Source: Pseudolabrys sp. (GTDB lineage Bacteria > Pseudomonadota > Alphaproteobacteria > Rhizobiales > Xanthobacteraceae). From it: DNA of 64,000 nt. Shown here piece by piece: positions 18,383 to 29,681 of the stretch. A program made the translations under genes and the position numbers. The stretch spans positions 1-64,000 of the forward strand of contig JAFIGS010000005.1 in the NCBI GenBank assembly GCA_017849615.1. The letters are read 5' to 3'. Below the pieces are notes generated by a model. It was given only the letters and a program-made list of their open reading frames with translations, was not told where the DNA came from and did no database searches. The first letter of the stretch is position 1; every line of letters begins with the position of its first letter.

Positions 18383-19015
18383 ATGAAAGATCCGGTTGAG
18401 ACCTATATGAACCTGGTGCCGATGGTGGTCGAACAGACCAACCGCGGCGAGCGGGCCTACGACATTTTCTCCCGGCTCCTGAAGGAACGCATCATCTTCA
18501 TTACCGGACCGATCGAGGACGGCATGTCCACCTTGATCGTCGCGCAGCTTCTGTTCCTCGAAGCCGAGAATCCGAAGAAAGAAATCTCGATGTACATCAA
18601 CTCGCCGGGCGGGGTGGTGACGTCTGGCATGGCGATCTACGACACGATGCAGTTCATCCGCCCGGCGGTGTCGACCTTGTGCATCGGCCAGGCCGCCTCG
18701 ATGGGCTCGCTGCTGCTGGCCGCCGGCGAGAAGGACATGCGTTTCGCGCTGCCGAACGCCCGCATCATGGTGCATCAGCCGTCTGGCGGCTTCCAGGGCC
18801 AGGCGACCGATATCATGCTGCACGCTCAGGAGATTTTGAACCTGAAGAAGCGGCTCAACGAAATTTACGTCCACCACACCGGGCAGTCGCTGAAGAAGAT
18901 CGAGGACGCGCTGGAGCGCGATTACTTCCTCACCGCCGAAGCGGCGCGCGATTTCGGCATCGTGGACCAGGTGATCGAGAAGCGGCCGCAGGATCTGGCC
19001 GTGAAGCCCGCCTGA
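18383..19015 (+). CDS. clpP: ATP-dependent Clp protease proteolytic subunit
   Basis: ClpP forms the 14-subunit serine protease chamber that works with ClpX and ClpA. The 210-residue product has the catalytic triad Ser106 ([14 protein letters not shown]), His131 (MVHQPSGG) and Asp180 ([11 protein letters not shown]). The ATG at 18383 was chosen because ClpP starts at M(K/R)[15 protein letters not shown] and GGAG lies 6 bases before it; the frame is open 11 codons further upstream. clpX follows after a 368-base gap, so it probably has its own promoter. Confidence 0.97.
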   Translation: MKDPVETYMNLVPMVVEQTNRGERAYDIFSRLLKERIIFITGPIEDGMSTLIVAQLLFLEAENPKKEISMYINSPGGVVTSGMAIYDTMQFIRPAVSTLCIGQAASMGSLLLAAGEKDMRFALPNARIMVHQPSGGFQGQATDIMLHAQEILNLKKRLNEIYVHHTGQSLKKIEDALERDYFLTAEAARDFGIVDQVIEKRPQDLAVKPA

Positions 19016-19383
19016 GGCGGCGTTTCGGGGTGCGAAAGTTCCCCGCGATATTGACGCACGAAGCGGGTCGCCTGCGGCCCGGAAAAGCGGTAATTTCGGC
19101 CTGGTTTGTGAACAAAAACGGCCATTGTTATCGTTAATACATTCTTGATCATCCTGCCCGTAGCATGCTTCGCTTAGGGTATGGGAGTGTAAGCGGGAGC
19201 GATCTCCCGAAATGATCGGGCCGCCGGGGCTTAATATCCGGCGCGGAATTTGCTTCGGTGGACAGGCAGCGGACTGATCTGCCTCACGGCGGGGCGACGC
19301 CAGTGGACGATACGAGACCAAGCTGCCTTGAATGACCGTGCTGTCTTTGGTCGCGTAGACGCAAGAGTGATACGGAGAACGGA
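19016..19383. other. Intergenic region between clpP and clpX
   Basis: No gene is seen in these 368 bases. An AT-richer stretch around 19110-19180 is the likely promoter area for clpX. I found no convincing heat-shock or housekeeping promoter match and no terminator with a T run. Confidence 0.5.
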
Positions 19384-20661
19384 ATGAGCAAAGTCGGCGG
19401 CACCGATTCTAAGAACACCCTGTATTGCTCGTTCTGCGGCAAGAGCCAGCACGAAGTCAGGAAACTCATCGCCGGCCCGACCGTGTTCATCTGCGATGAA
19501 TGCGTCGAGCTCTGCATGGACATCATCCGCGAGGAGAACAAGTCCTCGCTGGTGAAGTCGCGCGACGGCATCCCGACGCCGAAGGAAATCTGCAAGGTCC
19601 TCGACGATTACGTGATCGGCCAGTTCCATGCCAAGCGCGTGCTCTCGGTCGCCGTGCACAATCACTACAAGCGCCTCAATCATCAGACCAAGCACCAGGA
19701 CGTCGAACTCGCGAAGTCGAACATCCTGCTGATCGGTCCGACCGGCTCGGGCAAGACGCTGCTGGCGCAGACGCTGGCGCGCATCCTCGACGTGCCGTTC
19801 ACGATGGCGGACGCCACGACGTTGACCGAGGCCGGTTACGTCGGCGAGGATGTCGAGAACATCATCCTCAAGCTGCTGCAGGCCGCCGACTACAATGTAG
19901 AACGCGCCCAGCGCGGCATCGTCTATATCGACGAAATCGACAAGATCAGCCGCAAGTCGGACAACCCGTCGATCACGCGCGACGTGTCGGGCGAGGGCGT
20001 GCAGCAGGCGCTGCTCAAGATCATGGAAGGCACGGTCGCCTCCGTGCCGCCGCAGGGCGGCCGCAAGCATCCGCAGCAGGAGTTCCTGCAGGTGGACACG
20101 ACCAACATCCTGTTCATCTGCGGCGGCGCCTTCTCGGGCCTCGACAAGATCATCTCGGGCCGCGGCAAGTCGACCTCGATCGGCTTCGGCGCCAAGGTGG
20201 CCGCGCCGGAAGATCGCCGTCAGGGCGAGATCTTCCGCGAGGTCGAGCCGGAAGACCTGCTCAAATACGGTCTCATTCCCGAGTTCGTCGGCCGCCTGCC
20301 GGTGGTCGCGACTTTGGAGGACCTCGACGAGGCTTCGCTCAAGAAGATCCTGGTCGAGCCGAAGAACGCGCTGGTCAAGCAGTACCAGCGGCTGTTCGAG
20401 ATGGAACAAATCGACCTGACCCTCGCCGAAGAGGCGCTCGGCGCCATTGCCCGCAAGGCAATCGAGCGCAAGACCGGCGCGCGCGGCCTGCGCTCGATCA
20501 TGGAAGGCATCCTGCTCGACACGATGTTCGACCTGCCGTCGCTCGAGGGCGTCGAAGAGGTGGTGATCTCCAAGGAGGTCGTCGAAGGTACCGCACGGCC
20601 GCTCTACATTTACGCCGACCGCAGCGACCGCACCGCCGACCAGGGGTCGGCCAGCGCCTGA
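19384..20661 (+). CDS. clpX: ATP-dependent Clp protease ATP-binding subunit ClpX
   Basis: ClpX is the AAA+ unfoldase that feeds substrates to ClpP. The 425-residue product starts with a C4 zinc-binding domain (Cys15, Cys18, Cys37, Cys40), followed by Walker A GPTGSGKT (residues 118-125), Walker [10 protein letters not shown], the [13 protein letters not shown] pore-proximal region and the sensor-2 [15 protein letters not shown]. The ATG at 19384 follows CGGAGAACGG. Together with clpP and lon it forms the cytoplasmic proteolysis cluster. Confidence 0.98.
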   Translation: MSKVGGTDSKNTLYCSFCGKSQHEVRKLIAGPTVFICDECVELCMDIIREENKSSLVKSRDGIPTPKEICKVLDDYVIGQFHAKRVLSVAVHNHYKRLNHQTKHQDVELAKSNILLIGPTGSGKTLLAQTLARILDVPFTMADATTLTEAGYVGEDVENIILKLLQAADYNVERAQRGIVYIDEIDKISRKSDNPSITRDVSGEGVQQALLKIMEGTVASVPPQGGRKHPQQEFLQVDTTNILFICGGAFSGLDKIISGRGKSTSIGFGAKVAAPEDRRQGEIFREVEPEDLLKYGLIPEFVGRLPVVATLEDLDEASLKKILVEPKNALVKQYQRLFEMEQIDLTLAEEALGAIARKAIERKTGARGLRSIMEGILLDTMFDLPSLEGVEEVVISKEVVEGTARPLYIYADRSDRTADQGSASA

Positions 20662-20869
20662 CCCAGGACCCAACCCGCATGCAGGGTTCCGCCGGCGTGC
20701 CATTCGGGACGCCGCCGGTGGGTTCGCGGGCGGCTGCCGGCTACCGCGCCGGCGTTTGGGGGCGGGAGCTGGAAAGCGGTGTCCGGCGCGGCGATTTCGT
20801 CGCCGAATCGACCCTGTTTGTGTTGTCCTGATCCGCGTAGCGTCGTCTTAACTTGAGTTCCGGGCGTTA

Positions 20870-20900
20870 CTTGCGGTGGGGTGGCCGTCATCCTACGTAT
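20870..20900 (+). promoter_or_regulatory. Possible heat-shock (RpoH) promoter of lon
   Basis: CTTG at 20870-20873 is followed after 18 bases by CCTACGTAT at 20892-20900, close to the alphaproteobacterial RpoH pattern CTTG-N17-18-CYTATNT. It sits in the 430-base clpX-lon gap, about 190 bases before the lon start. The rest of that gap (20662-21091) holds no gene I can support. Confidence 0.4.
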
Positions 20901-21091
20901 AGTGCTGTCAGCGAACCGGCGTACCAGATCGTCGTCGTTTCAAGACTTGGATGACACCCGAAAGCGGTTTCGGGCGAAACGCGAAACAGGAGCGCGCATC
21001 CAACGTTCCGCATCCTGACCGGCACTGATCTTGCGATGCCGCTTGAAGCGGGTCCTCGGATCAGGGGCACAACACAAAGGACTGGAAGACA

Positions 21092-23515
<2,424 letters not shown>

Positions 23516-23542
23516 GCGGCGGCCCCTGACAAGAATTGAAAA

Positions 23543-23565
23543 CGGCGCCTTCGGGCGCCGTTTTT
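23543..23565 (+). terminator. Intrinsic terminator of lon
   Basis: CGGCGCC (23543-23549), tetraloop TTCG, GGCGCCG (23554-23560), then five T. Confidence 0.9.
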
Positions 23566-23633
23566 GATTCAGACGGCCACGCGTGGCTTGCGCGATGCGC
23601 TCTAATGGCGATAAACGGGCGGCTGGAAGGGCC

Positions 23634-23708
23634 GGGCAGTTAGCTCAGCGGTAGAGCATCCCGTTTACACCGGGACGGTCGGGAGTTCGATCCTCTCACT
23701 GCCCACCA
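23634..23708 (+). tRNA. tRNA-Val (UAC)
   Basis: GGGCAGT (23634-23640) pairs with ACTGCCC (23698-23704), followed by A and an encoded CCA. The anticodon stem TCCCG/CGGGA encloses TTTACAC, giving anticodon TAC. D-loop TAGCTCAGCGGTAGA and T-arm GGGAGTTCGATCCTCTC are typical. Confidence 0.97.
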
Positions 23709-23742
23709 TCCTTCGCTCGCTTGGCGCCCGCAGCGGCCGGCG

Positions 23743-24021
23743 CTATTTCGGGCGGGCGGCCTTGGTGCCGAGTTTCAGGATACGATCGACATCGGCTTTT
23801 GCGGCGTTCTTGAATGTCGCCGTGATCGGCGTTGCGATCTTTTTCGTCGCGCTCTTGTCGTAGCAAACCGCCACGCACTGCTTGGTGTCCTGGTAGTAGA
23901 CCGCGCTGCAGCCATTGTCGCAGTCGACGCTGCAGCCATTGCCGGCGTCACAGGATTCCGCGGCCGCATACGTGGCCGATGCAATCATCATTCCGGTCGT
24001 CAGCAAGATGGTCCGCAACAT
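23743..24021 (-). CDS. Secreted Cys-rich protein of unknown function
   Basis: A 92-residue protein with a Sec signal peptide (MLRTILLTTGMMIASATYAAAE, cleavage likely after AAA near residue 21) and a mature region with six cysteines in CDAGNGCSVDCDNGC (23-38) and QCVAVC (48-53), which could form disulfides or bind metal in the periplasm. The C-terminal part is basic and helical. I recognise no family. The ATG at 24021 has an excellent ribosome-binding site (GGAGGT, 4 bases away). A FixK/FNR-like box and a TAGAAT -10 lie upstream in class II promoter register, so expression is probably tied to low oxygen. Confidence 0.7.
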   Translation of the reverse strand: MLRTILLTTGMMIASATYAAAESCDAGNGCSVDCDNGCSAVYYQDTKQCVAVCYDKSATKKIATPITATFKNAAKADVDRILKLGTKAARPK

Positions 24022-24051
24022 CTGAACCTCCGGTGTTTGGTGTCACCGGTT

Positions 24052-24094
24052 ATTCTAGGCGGCGCGCACAACCTTCGGTGTTGACCTGCGTCAA
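24052..24094 (-). promoter_or_regulatory. FixK/FNR-type box and -10 element
   Basis: TTGACCTGCGTCAA (24081-24094) is a symmetric anaerobox of the TTGA-N6-TCAA type. On the minus strand a TAGAAT -10 hexamer lies at 24057-24052. The box centre falls about 42 bases before the predicted start of transcription (near 24045), the position used by FNR/FixK activators. It serves the secreted Cys-rich protein gene. Confidence 0.65.
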
Positions 24095-24111
24095 AGGCAA
24101 TCGGCTGTCCG

Positions 24112-25365
24112 TCAGGCCCGTTCTTCCCAGATCGCCGAAAGGTGCACGATGGTCCGCACCGCGGCCTGCATGTCCTGAACGCTGACCCACTCCAGCGGCG
24201 AGTGGAAGGCGTGGCCGCCGGCGAAGATGTTGGGGCAGGGCAGGCCCATGAAGGACAGCCGCGAACCGTCGGTGCCGCCGCGGATGCTGTCCTTCTGCGG
24301 CGTCAATCCGGCGCGGCGCACCGCCTCCATGGCGTGCGCGACGATCTGCGGATGTCTGTCGAGCACGACCTTCATGTTGCGGTATTGCTCCCTGACCTCG
24401 AACTTGCAGGTCGAGCGCGGGAAGTCGCGCATCACATCGCGGACGGTGCGTTCCAGCAGCGCTGACTTGTCGCGCAGGCCGTCCTCGGTGAAGTCGCGGA
24501 TGATGTATTGCAGCTTCGCTTCGCCGAGCTCCGACGCCACCGAGACCGGATGCAGGAAGCCGTCGCGGCCTTCGGTCGTTTCCGGCGTGCAGGTGTCCTT
24601 GGGCAGCGCATCCACGATACGCGCGGCGATCCGGATGGCGTTTTCCATGCGGCCCCTGGCGAAGCCGGGATGCGCGGCGAGGCCGGTAATGGTGATGGTG
24701 GCGGCATCGGCCGAGAAGGTCTCGTCCTCGATGATGCCGGCGGTCGAGCCATCCATCGTGTAGGCGAAGTCGGCGCCGAGACGCTTGAGGTCCGCCTTGT
24801 CGACGCCGCGGCCAATTTCCTCGTCGGGCGTGAACAGCACCTTGATGGCGCCGTGCCGGATCTGGGGATGCGCCTTGAGGAAGCGCATGGCGTCGACGAT
24901 CTCGGCGAGGCCGGCCTTGTCGTCGGCGCCAAGCAAGGTCCGGCCGTCGGAGGTCACGATATCGTTGCCGATCTGGTTCACGAGGGCCGGGTGGTCGGCC
25001 GGGCGGATCACACGGGCCTTGTCGCCGGGCAGGGCGATGTCGCCGCCTTGATAGTTGCGGACGATCTGCGGTTTCACATCGGCGCCGGTGAAATCCGGCG
25101 AGGTGTCCATGTGCGAGCAGAAGCAGATCACCGGCACGGCCTTGTCGGTGTTGGCCGGCAGCGTCGCATAGACATAGCCGTTATCGTCCATAGCGGCGTC
25201 GCTGAGGCCGATTTCGCGCAATTCCGTCACCAGCAGGCGGCCGAGATTTTTCTGCTTCTCCGTGGACGGCGTGGTGGGCGAGGCCGGATCGGACTGCGTG
25301 TCGATCACGACGTAGCGCAGGAAGCGATCGAGCACAGTGTAGTCGAAGGGCGGGAACGCGGGCAT
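24112..25365 (-). CDS. pepT: Peptidase T (tripeptide aminopeptidase)
   Basis: PepT is a cytoplasmic dinuclear zinc M20 peptidase that removes the N-terminal residue of tripeptides. The 417-residue product carries the metal and catalytic motifs in order: CSHMDTSPDF (His and catalytic Asp), LGADDKAG (bridging Asp), TPDEEIG (catalytic and metal Glu), TMDGS, RGGTDGSRLS and the terminal GGHAFHS. The ATG at 25365 fits the family; an in-frame TTG/GTG-type start 10 codons upstream is less likely. It is transcribed alone, towards the Cys-rich gene. Confidence 0.93.
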   Translation of the reverse strand: MPAFPPFDYTVLDRFLRYVVIDTQSDPASPTTPSTEKQKNLGRLLVTELREIGLSDAAMDDNGYVYATLPANTDKAVPVICFCSHMDTSPDFTGADVKPQIVRNYQGGDIALPGDKARVIRPADHPALVNQIGNDIVTSDGRTLLGADDKAGLAEIVDAMRFLKAHPQIRHGAIKVLFTPDEEIGRGVDKADLKRLGADFAYTMDGSTAGIIEDETFSADAATITITGLAAHPGFARGRMENAIRIAARIVDALPKDTCTPETTEGRDGFLHPVSVASELGEAKLQYIIRDFTEDGLRDKSALLERTVRDVMRDFPRSTCKFEVREQYRNMKVVLDRHPQIVAHAMEAVRRAGLTPQKDSIRGGTDGSRLSFMGLPCPNIFAGGHAFHSPLEWVSVQDMQAAVRTIVHLSAIWEERA

Positions 25366-25387
25366 CGTGGGAGTTCCAGTTGGTACC

Positions 25388-25430
25388 CAAAACAAAAACG
25401 GCAGGCTGCGCGATGTGCTGCAGCCTGCCG
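25388..25430 (-). terminator. Intrinsic terminator of hupB
   Basis: CGGCAGGCTGC (25399-25409) pairs with GCAGCCTGCCG (25420-25430). The A-rich flank AAAACAAAAA on the left becomes the U tract on the minus-strand transcript, 37 bases after the HU stop. Confidence 0.85.
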
Positions 25431-25467
25431 TCGATGATGCCGGAGAGTCCAGCGCAGCGAAGAAAGC

Positions 25468-25767
25468 TCAGACGGCTTCCTTGAGCTCCTTGGCGGCGCG
25501 GAAGGCGACCTTCTTCGACGCCTTGATCTGGATCTGCTCGCCGGTGGCGGGATTGCGGCCGATACGGGCGGCACGCTTGCGCACCTGAAGGATGCCGAGG
25601 CCGCCGATGCGGATGCGCTCGCCCTTCTTCAAATGCTTGACGATACTTCCGACGAAATCGCCCAGGACGGTTTCGGCCTGCTTCTTCGACATTTCGTGCG
25701 ACTCAGCGAGCGCCGCCGCGAGATGCTTCAGGGTAACCGTTGCCGGAGCCTTCGTTGCCGTAGCCAT
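25468..25767 (-). CDS. hupB: HU family DNA-binding protein
   Basis: HU is a small dimeric nucleoid protein that bends DNA. The 99-residue product has the HU/IHF fold: helical N-terminal half (LKHLAAALAESHEMSKKQAETVLGDF is the helix-turn-helix region) and the DNA-arm signature GRNPATGEQIQIKASKKVAFRAAKELKEAV. A leading ATATKAPATV extension of about 10 residues is present. The ATG at 25767 follows GAGGGTCCCTG; open frame further upstream is not conserved in the family. hupB downstream of lon is the standard order in Proteobacteria, here separated by tRNA-Val, the Cys-rich gene and pepT. Confidence 0.93.
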   Translation of the reverse strand: MATATKAPATVTLKHLAAALAESHEMSKKQAETVLGDFVGSIVKHLKKGERIRIGGLGILQVRKRAARIGRNPATGEQIQIKASKKVAFRAAKELKEAV

Positions 25768-25987
25768 CAGGGACCCTCCTCTTGATCCGCTAGGTGTGGC
25801 GGAGCGCCAGACCAAGTGCCCGCATAGACGATTCGATGCGGGTCTGACCATGATTCTTCCGATAAATAGGGCTTTTTCGCAAATCCCGCGGTGCGAAGAC
25901 GCGGCCTAGCGGCGAGTTGTCCCTGTCTTGTCCGAGACTTGTCCTTGACTTGCGCCAGCCCCCCCTATAACTCACGCCCACGCCCGC

Positions 25988-26064
25988 GGGGGCGTAGCTC
26001 AGTTGGTTAGAGCGCTGCCCTGTCACGGCAGAGGCCGCGGGTTCGAGTCCCGTCGCTCCCGCCA
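25988..26064 (+). tRNA. tRNA-Asp (GUC)
   Basis: GGGGGCG (25988-25994) pairs with CGCTCCC (26054-26060) with one G-T pair; discriminator G and an encoded CCA follow. The anticodon stem CTGCC/GGCAG encloses CTGTCAC, giving anticodon GTC. G73 is the expected aspartate identity base. Confidence 0.97.
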
Positions 26065-26089
26065 TTTCTCCGATGAAAATCAGAGACTT

Positions 26090-26119
26090 AAAAAGGCTCG
26101 CCATTTGGCGAGCCTTTTT
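26090..26119 (+). terminator. Intrinsic terminator of tRNA-Asp
   Basis: AAAAAGGCTCGCC (26090-26102), loop ATTT, GGCGAGCCTTTTT (26107-26119). It is symmetric and could work on both strands. Confidence 0.9.
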
Positions 26120-26209
26120 CGTTGTGCGATACTGTTCGGGATCTTGGCCTGGAAATCGGCCGAGCCCGGCCGCGGCGCCTCGGCGCCGCCATCAGGAGAT
26201 CAGCCGACT

Positions 26210-26926
26210 ATGCCCAGCCCGGAACTTGGCGTCAGAGCTCTGTTTTTTGACGTTTTTGGAACTCTGGTCGATTGGCGGACTTCGGTCGCCCGGGAATCCG
26301 AACTGATCCTGGGGACTCTCGGTTTCGAACTTGACTGGCTGGCCTTCGCCGACGCCTGGCGCGGGGAATATCAGCCGGGCATGGAGGAGGTCCGCGCCGG
26401 GCGGCTGCCGTTCAGCAAGCTCGACGTCCTGCACCGGGCCAATCTCGTGCGCATGGCGCCGCGCTTCGGCCTGGACAACCTGTCCGACGAGGTGCTCGAC
26501 GACCTGACACTGGTCTGGCACCGGCTCGACGCCTGGCCTGAAGTTCCCGCGGCCCTGACGCGGCTGAAAGCGCGGTTCCGCATCGCGCCGGTGTCGAACG
26601 GCAATATCTCGCTGATGGTCGATCTGGCGCGGCGCAACGGCCTGCCGTGGGACGCCATTCTCGGCGCCGAGATCGCGGGCGACTACAAGCCGAAGCCGCG
26701 GGTCTATCTCGCTGCCTGCGCGGCCCTCGATCTGGCGCCGTCGCAATGCATGATGGTGGCCGCGCATTCGAACGATCTGGCTGCCGCGGCGGCGCAGGGC
26801 CTTCGCACCGGCCATATAGCGCGTCCGAATGAGCACGGCCCCGGCACGGGCGAGACGTCGCCGAGCATTGAGGTCGATGTGGCCGGCCGTGACCTTGCCG
26901 ACCTCGCAACCAAGCTCGGACTTTAG
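26210..26926 (+). CDS. Haloacid dehalogenase type II
   Basis: A 238-residue HAD-superfamily hydrolase of the (S)-2-haloacid dehalogenase type: FFDVFGTLVDWRTSVARE places the nucleophile Asp14, then an insert cap with WRGEYQPGMEEVRAGR, the Ser/Asn motif APVSNGNISLM, Lys in DYKPKPRVYLAA and a final MVAAHSNDLAAAAAQGLRT motif. These match haloacid dehalogenases, which release halide by an aspartyl ester; a phosphatase role is possible. The ATG at 26210 has AGGAGA 10 bases upstream; the frame is open back into the tRNA but that is not coding. Its last 4 bases overlap the convergent membrane gene. Confidence 0.85.
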   Translation: MPSPELGVRALFFDVFGTLVDWRTSVARESELILGTLGFELDWLAFADAWRGEYQPGMEEVRAGRLPFSKLDVLHRANLVRMAPRFGLDNLSDEVLDDLTLVWHRLDAWPEVPAALTRLKARFRIAPVSNGNISLMVDLARRNGLPWDAILGAEIAGDYKPKPRVYLAACAALDLAPSQCMMVAAHSNDLAAAAAQGLRTGHIARPNEHGPGTGETSPSIEVDVAGRDLADLATKLGL

Positions 26927-29145
26927 GTGCTTTCCCGGACCGGCGCAGGCTGCGCTGCGCCGGCCAGCCCCGGCACCACCGCCAGCGATGCCCCCAGCAG
27001 CAGCCAGAAGGCGCGCTGATACGACAGTTCGTGCGCCAGCGACATCACCGCCAATGCGGCAATGCTCAGCACCAGCAGACGGCCGGCGTCGTCGGTCGAT
27101 CGCCAGCGTAAGGCCTCGGCGTGGAAGACCCGGATCAACGGCGCCGCAAGCAGGATGAAGCCGACAATGCCGAATTCCGCGAGCAGCCACAGCGGTGTCG
27201 AGTGAATGACCAGCAGCTTGCCCTCGCGCATCGTTTCATCGACGTAGGCGCCCAGGCCGGCGCCGAAGATGGGATGCGAGGTGAAAAGCTGCCAGCCGCC
27301 GGTCAGGCTTTTCAGCCGCTCCACATTGGACGCATCGGTGGAGTTGAGGCTATTGACCACGCTGCTTAGCACAGAGAAGCCGCTCGTGCCGGCATTGTGC
27401 GGTATGACCGGCGTGGTCATGATCGTGTCAGGCAGAATCTGCGACACCGCCACCATGGCCATTGGCAGCCCATGCGACACGGCCATGATCGTGCCGGCGA
27501 CGGCCGCCGCGCCGGCAAGCCTCCGCCACGGCAACGGCGCGACGAAAGCGGCGAGCAGCACGACGACGGCGAACGCAATATAGCCGGCGCGAGACCCCGT
27601 CGCCGCCAGGCCCGCCACCGCGATGCCAAGCCAAATCGTCTGGTAAGGCCAGCGCGTCGCCAGGATGACGCAGATCACCAGCAGGATCTGAAGGGCAAAC
27701 GTGTTGCGGTTCTGCGCGAACCCCTCGATCGGCATGACGACGATATCCCGCAGGATCACCGCCCCGGAAACATAGGCGGTCGCCGCTGTCGCCGCGAAAA
27801 CGAAGATGGCGAGACCGGTCGCCACGAATGTACGGAGCAGCATGTCGTATCCGGCATGGCCCATGCGCTGCACGATCAGGGCGCCAACCGCGCCGTATGA
27901 CAGCAGGATGGGCCAGCCGAGCAGGCGGTTGGCGAAAGCCCAGTTGGTATAGCCGAAGCGCGCGAGGCCGATGAGATAGGCGGCGGCGAGCGCGGCCGTG
28001 GCAACAAGCACGAGGACGTTGAAGTTCGGCACCCGCCACTGTGGCAAGGCCCGGCGGCCGACGTGATGCAGCACGAACAGGCTACCGCCCAGAATGACAA
28101 TCGGATCGGCCAAATTGGCGGAGATGACGCTCCCTCGCACCGGCAGGAACACCTGGAAAAATACAGCGGTTGCCGCGGCGAGCGGCACGAGGATGTCGAG
28201 CAGGGCGACGTAACCTTGCGAGCGCGGCGTGGCATTCTGTCCAGCAGGAACGGCGACCGGCGCATGTCGGAATGCCGATAATGCCATGATGGCGGCGACG
28301 ACCATGGACAGTACGCCGATCGTGAGCGCGACCGTCAACGCCGCCTGAGACGAAACGCCAAGGATACTGAGCACGGAGAGGGCGCCCATCTCGCGCAAGC
28401 CCCAGCCGGCAAGGCTGATCGGAATGCTGGCGGCCAGCATGATCAAGGCCGCCGCCGCCGCCGCCGTGCCGAGCGGAATTCCCGGCGCCAGCACATGAAT
28501 CAGCGACATGTAGGCGGCCATGGTCGTGAGCTGAATGAGCAGCGAGATGACGGCGCTGCGCGCCAGGCCGACGAGGATTCGCGGCGTCAGCGGTGGCAGG
28601 TTGGCGGTCAGGGCCTTGCCCCAGGCGAATACGGCGCCGGCGATGACGACCAGAACCAGACCGATGATGAGCTTGATGAGCGCGGCCCCGCCTTTCTGGT
28701 AGTCGATGGAAATCGAGCCGAACAGATAAGCGGTCGCGGTCAGTGCCAACGTCAGCGAAATGCCAAGCGCCAGAAATCGCTCATAGCCGGTGATGATGAC
28801 TGTGGCCGACGGCGGTACCTGCCGCCGGGACAGGATCGTACTGCGCGCCAGAAGCTGGCCGGCGATCTGGAAGAAAACCGCTCCCATGAGCTGGCCGAGG
28901 CTGAGCGCGGCCATCGAATCCAGGAACGTGAGGCGATAGCCGAGATCGCTGGCGATCCATTGCAGGCGGAGCGTGGCCAGCAGAGATCCCGCCAGCAGAA
29001 AAAACGCAACGATGCCGAGCGTGCCGCGCGACAACTGCGAAAATGTCGCCACGACCGCGCCCCATTCGGTCTGGCGTACAACTATGGCAATAGCGGCAAG
29101 CAACAGAAGCGATGACACCGCGAGGCGGATATACTTGATCGGCAT
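26923..29145 (-). CDS. UPF0104/flippase-like membrane domain fused to O-antigen-ligase-like domain
   Basis: A 740-residue, roughly 20-helix inner-membrane protein. Residues 1-310 look like the lysylphosphatidylglycerol-synthetase TM/UPF0104 family, a flippase-like domain, with the signature ASIPISLAGWGLREMGALS. Residues about 335-735 look like O-antigen ligase/polymerase (Wzy_C): SRAGYIAF, then the periplasmic loop with LFTSHPIFGAGLGAYVD and HSTPLWLLAEFGIVGFILL. Such enzymes move or join lipid-linked glycans at the periplasmic face. The ATG at 29145 fits the UPF0104 start, but its ribosome-binding site is poor. No glycosyltransferases adjoin it, so its substrate is unknown. Confidence 0.8.
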   Translation of the reverse strand: MPIKYIRLAVSSLLLLAAIAIVVRQTEWGAVVATFSQLSRGTLGIVAFFLLAGSLLATLRLQWIASDLGYRLTFLDSMAALSLGQLMGAVFFQIAGQLLARSTILSRRQVPPSATVIITGYERFLALGISLTLALTATAYLFGSISIDYQKGGAALIKLIIGLVLVVIAGAVFAWGKALTANLPPLTPRILVGLARSAVISLLIQLTTMAAYMSLIHVLAPGIPLGTAAAAAALIMLAASIPISLAGWGLREMGALSVLSILGVSSQAALTVALTIGVLSMVVAAIMALSAFRHAPVAVPAGQNATPRSQGYVALLDILVPLAAATAVFFQVFLPVRGSVISANLADPIVILGGSLFVLHHVGRRALPQWRVPNFNVLVLVATAALAAAYLIGLARFGYTNWAFANRLLGWPILLSYGAVGALIVQRMGHAGYDMLLRTFVATGLAIFVFAATAATAYVSGAVILRDIVVMPIEGFAQNRNTFALQILLVICVILATRWPYQTIWLGIAVAGLAATGSRAGYIAFAVVVLLAAFVAPLPWRRLAGAAAVAGTIMAVSHGLPMAMVAVSQILPDTIMTTPVIPHNAGTSGFSVLSSVVNSLNSTDASNVERLKSLTGGWQLFTSHPIFGAGLGAYVDETMREGKLLVIHSTPLWLLAEFGIVGFILLAAPLIRVFHAEALRWRSTDDAGRLLVLSIAALAVMSLAHELSYQRAFWLLLGASLAVVPGLAGAAQPAPVREST

Positions 29146-29681
29146 GTATTTTTTTGGCGTACCGGTTACGTCGAGTGTTCGCCGACAAACATCTACTGGT
29201 AGTGTTGTGCGACACCGCAATCACAGATATAGGAAACTTATACTGGTTACAGGATTCGCGCGAGGGCCATGGGCCCGGTTTTTTGCCACCCGCAGCTTGG
29301 ACGGCAGACGTGGAACCCGCGCGTGCGTTTCGCGCCCGCGCATGCCCGGTATCTCGCCTGCCGCGCGCATGAAGTGTGCGCGTTCGTCGCTGTCTTTCGA
29401 CACGCATGGTAAGGGGTCTGGCGTGGCCCGGCGGCGGTGCGGCCTTCGCGATCCACAGGCCATGTTGCCATGCGGCGGCTGCCATCGAAATGCGGGTAAA
29501 GTTGGCTTGCCAAGGCGTCGCACGCTGGGCTAAGCCTCAGCCGCTTCGTCCTTGCAACGTTTCCAAACAAAGCCTTGGATTTTTGCGGGTTTTGCTGGGG
29601 AACCGGCGCCGAATGCGGCGACTCGCGGGACGACTATGGCCGCCTCGACGGGGCAGGGGCGAAAGACGATAGGGGTCGCCA
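29146..29681. other. Intergenic region upstream of nuoA
   Basis: In these 536 bases I see no convincing gene; short open frames lack ribosome-binding sites and recognisable content. The region separates a minus-strand membrane gene from the nuo operon, so it must hold both promoters. The AT-rich end next to the membrane gene (29146-29260) and the stretch around 29560-29600 are the likeliest promoter zones. Confidence 0.5.

Noticed and set aside
29376-29672. 98-codon open frame upstream of nuoA
   Set aside because: It is Arg-rich and of low information, lacks a ribosome-binding site, and overlaps the likely promoter zone of nuo.
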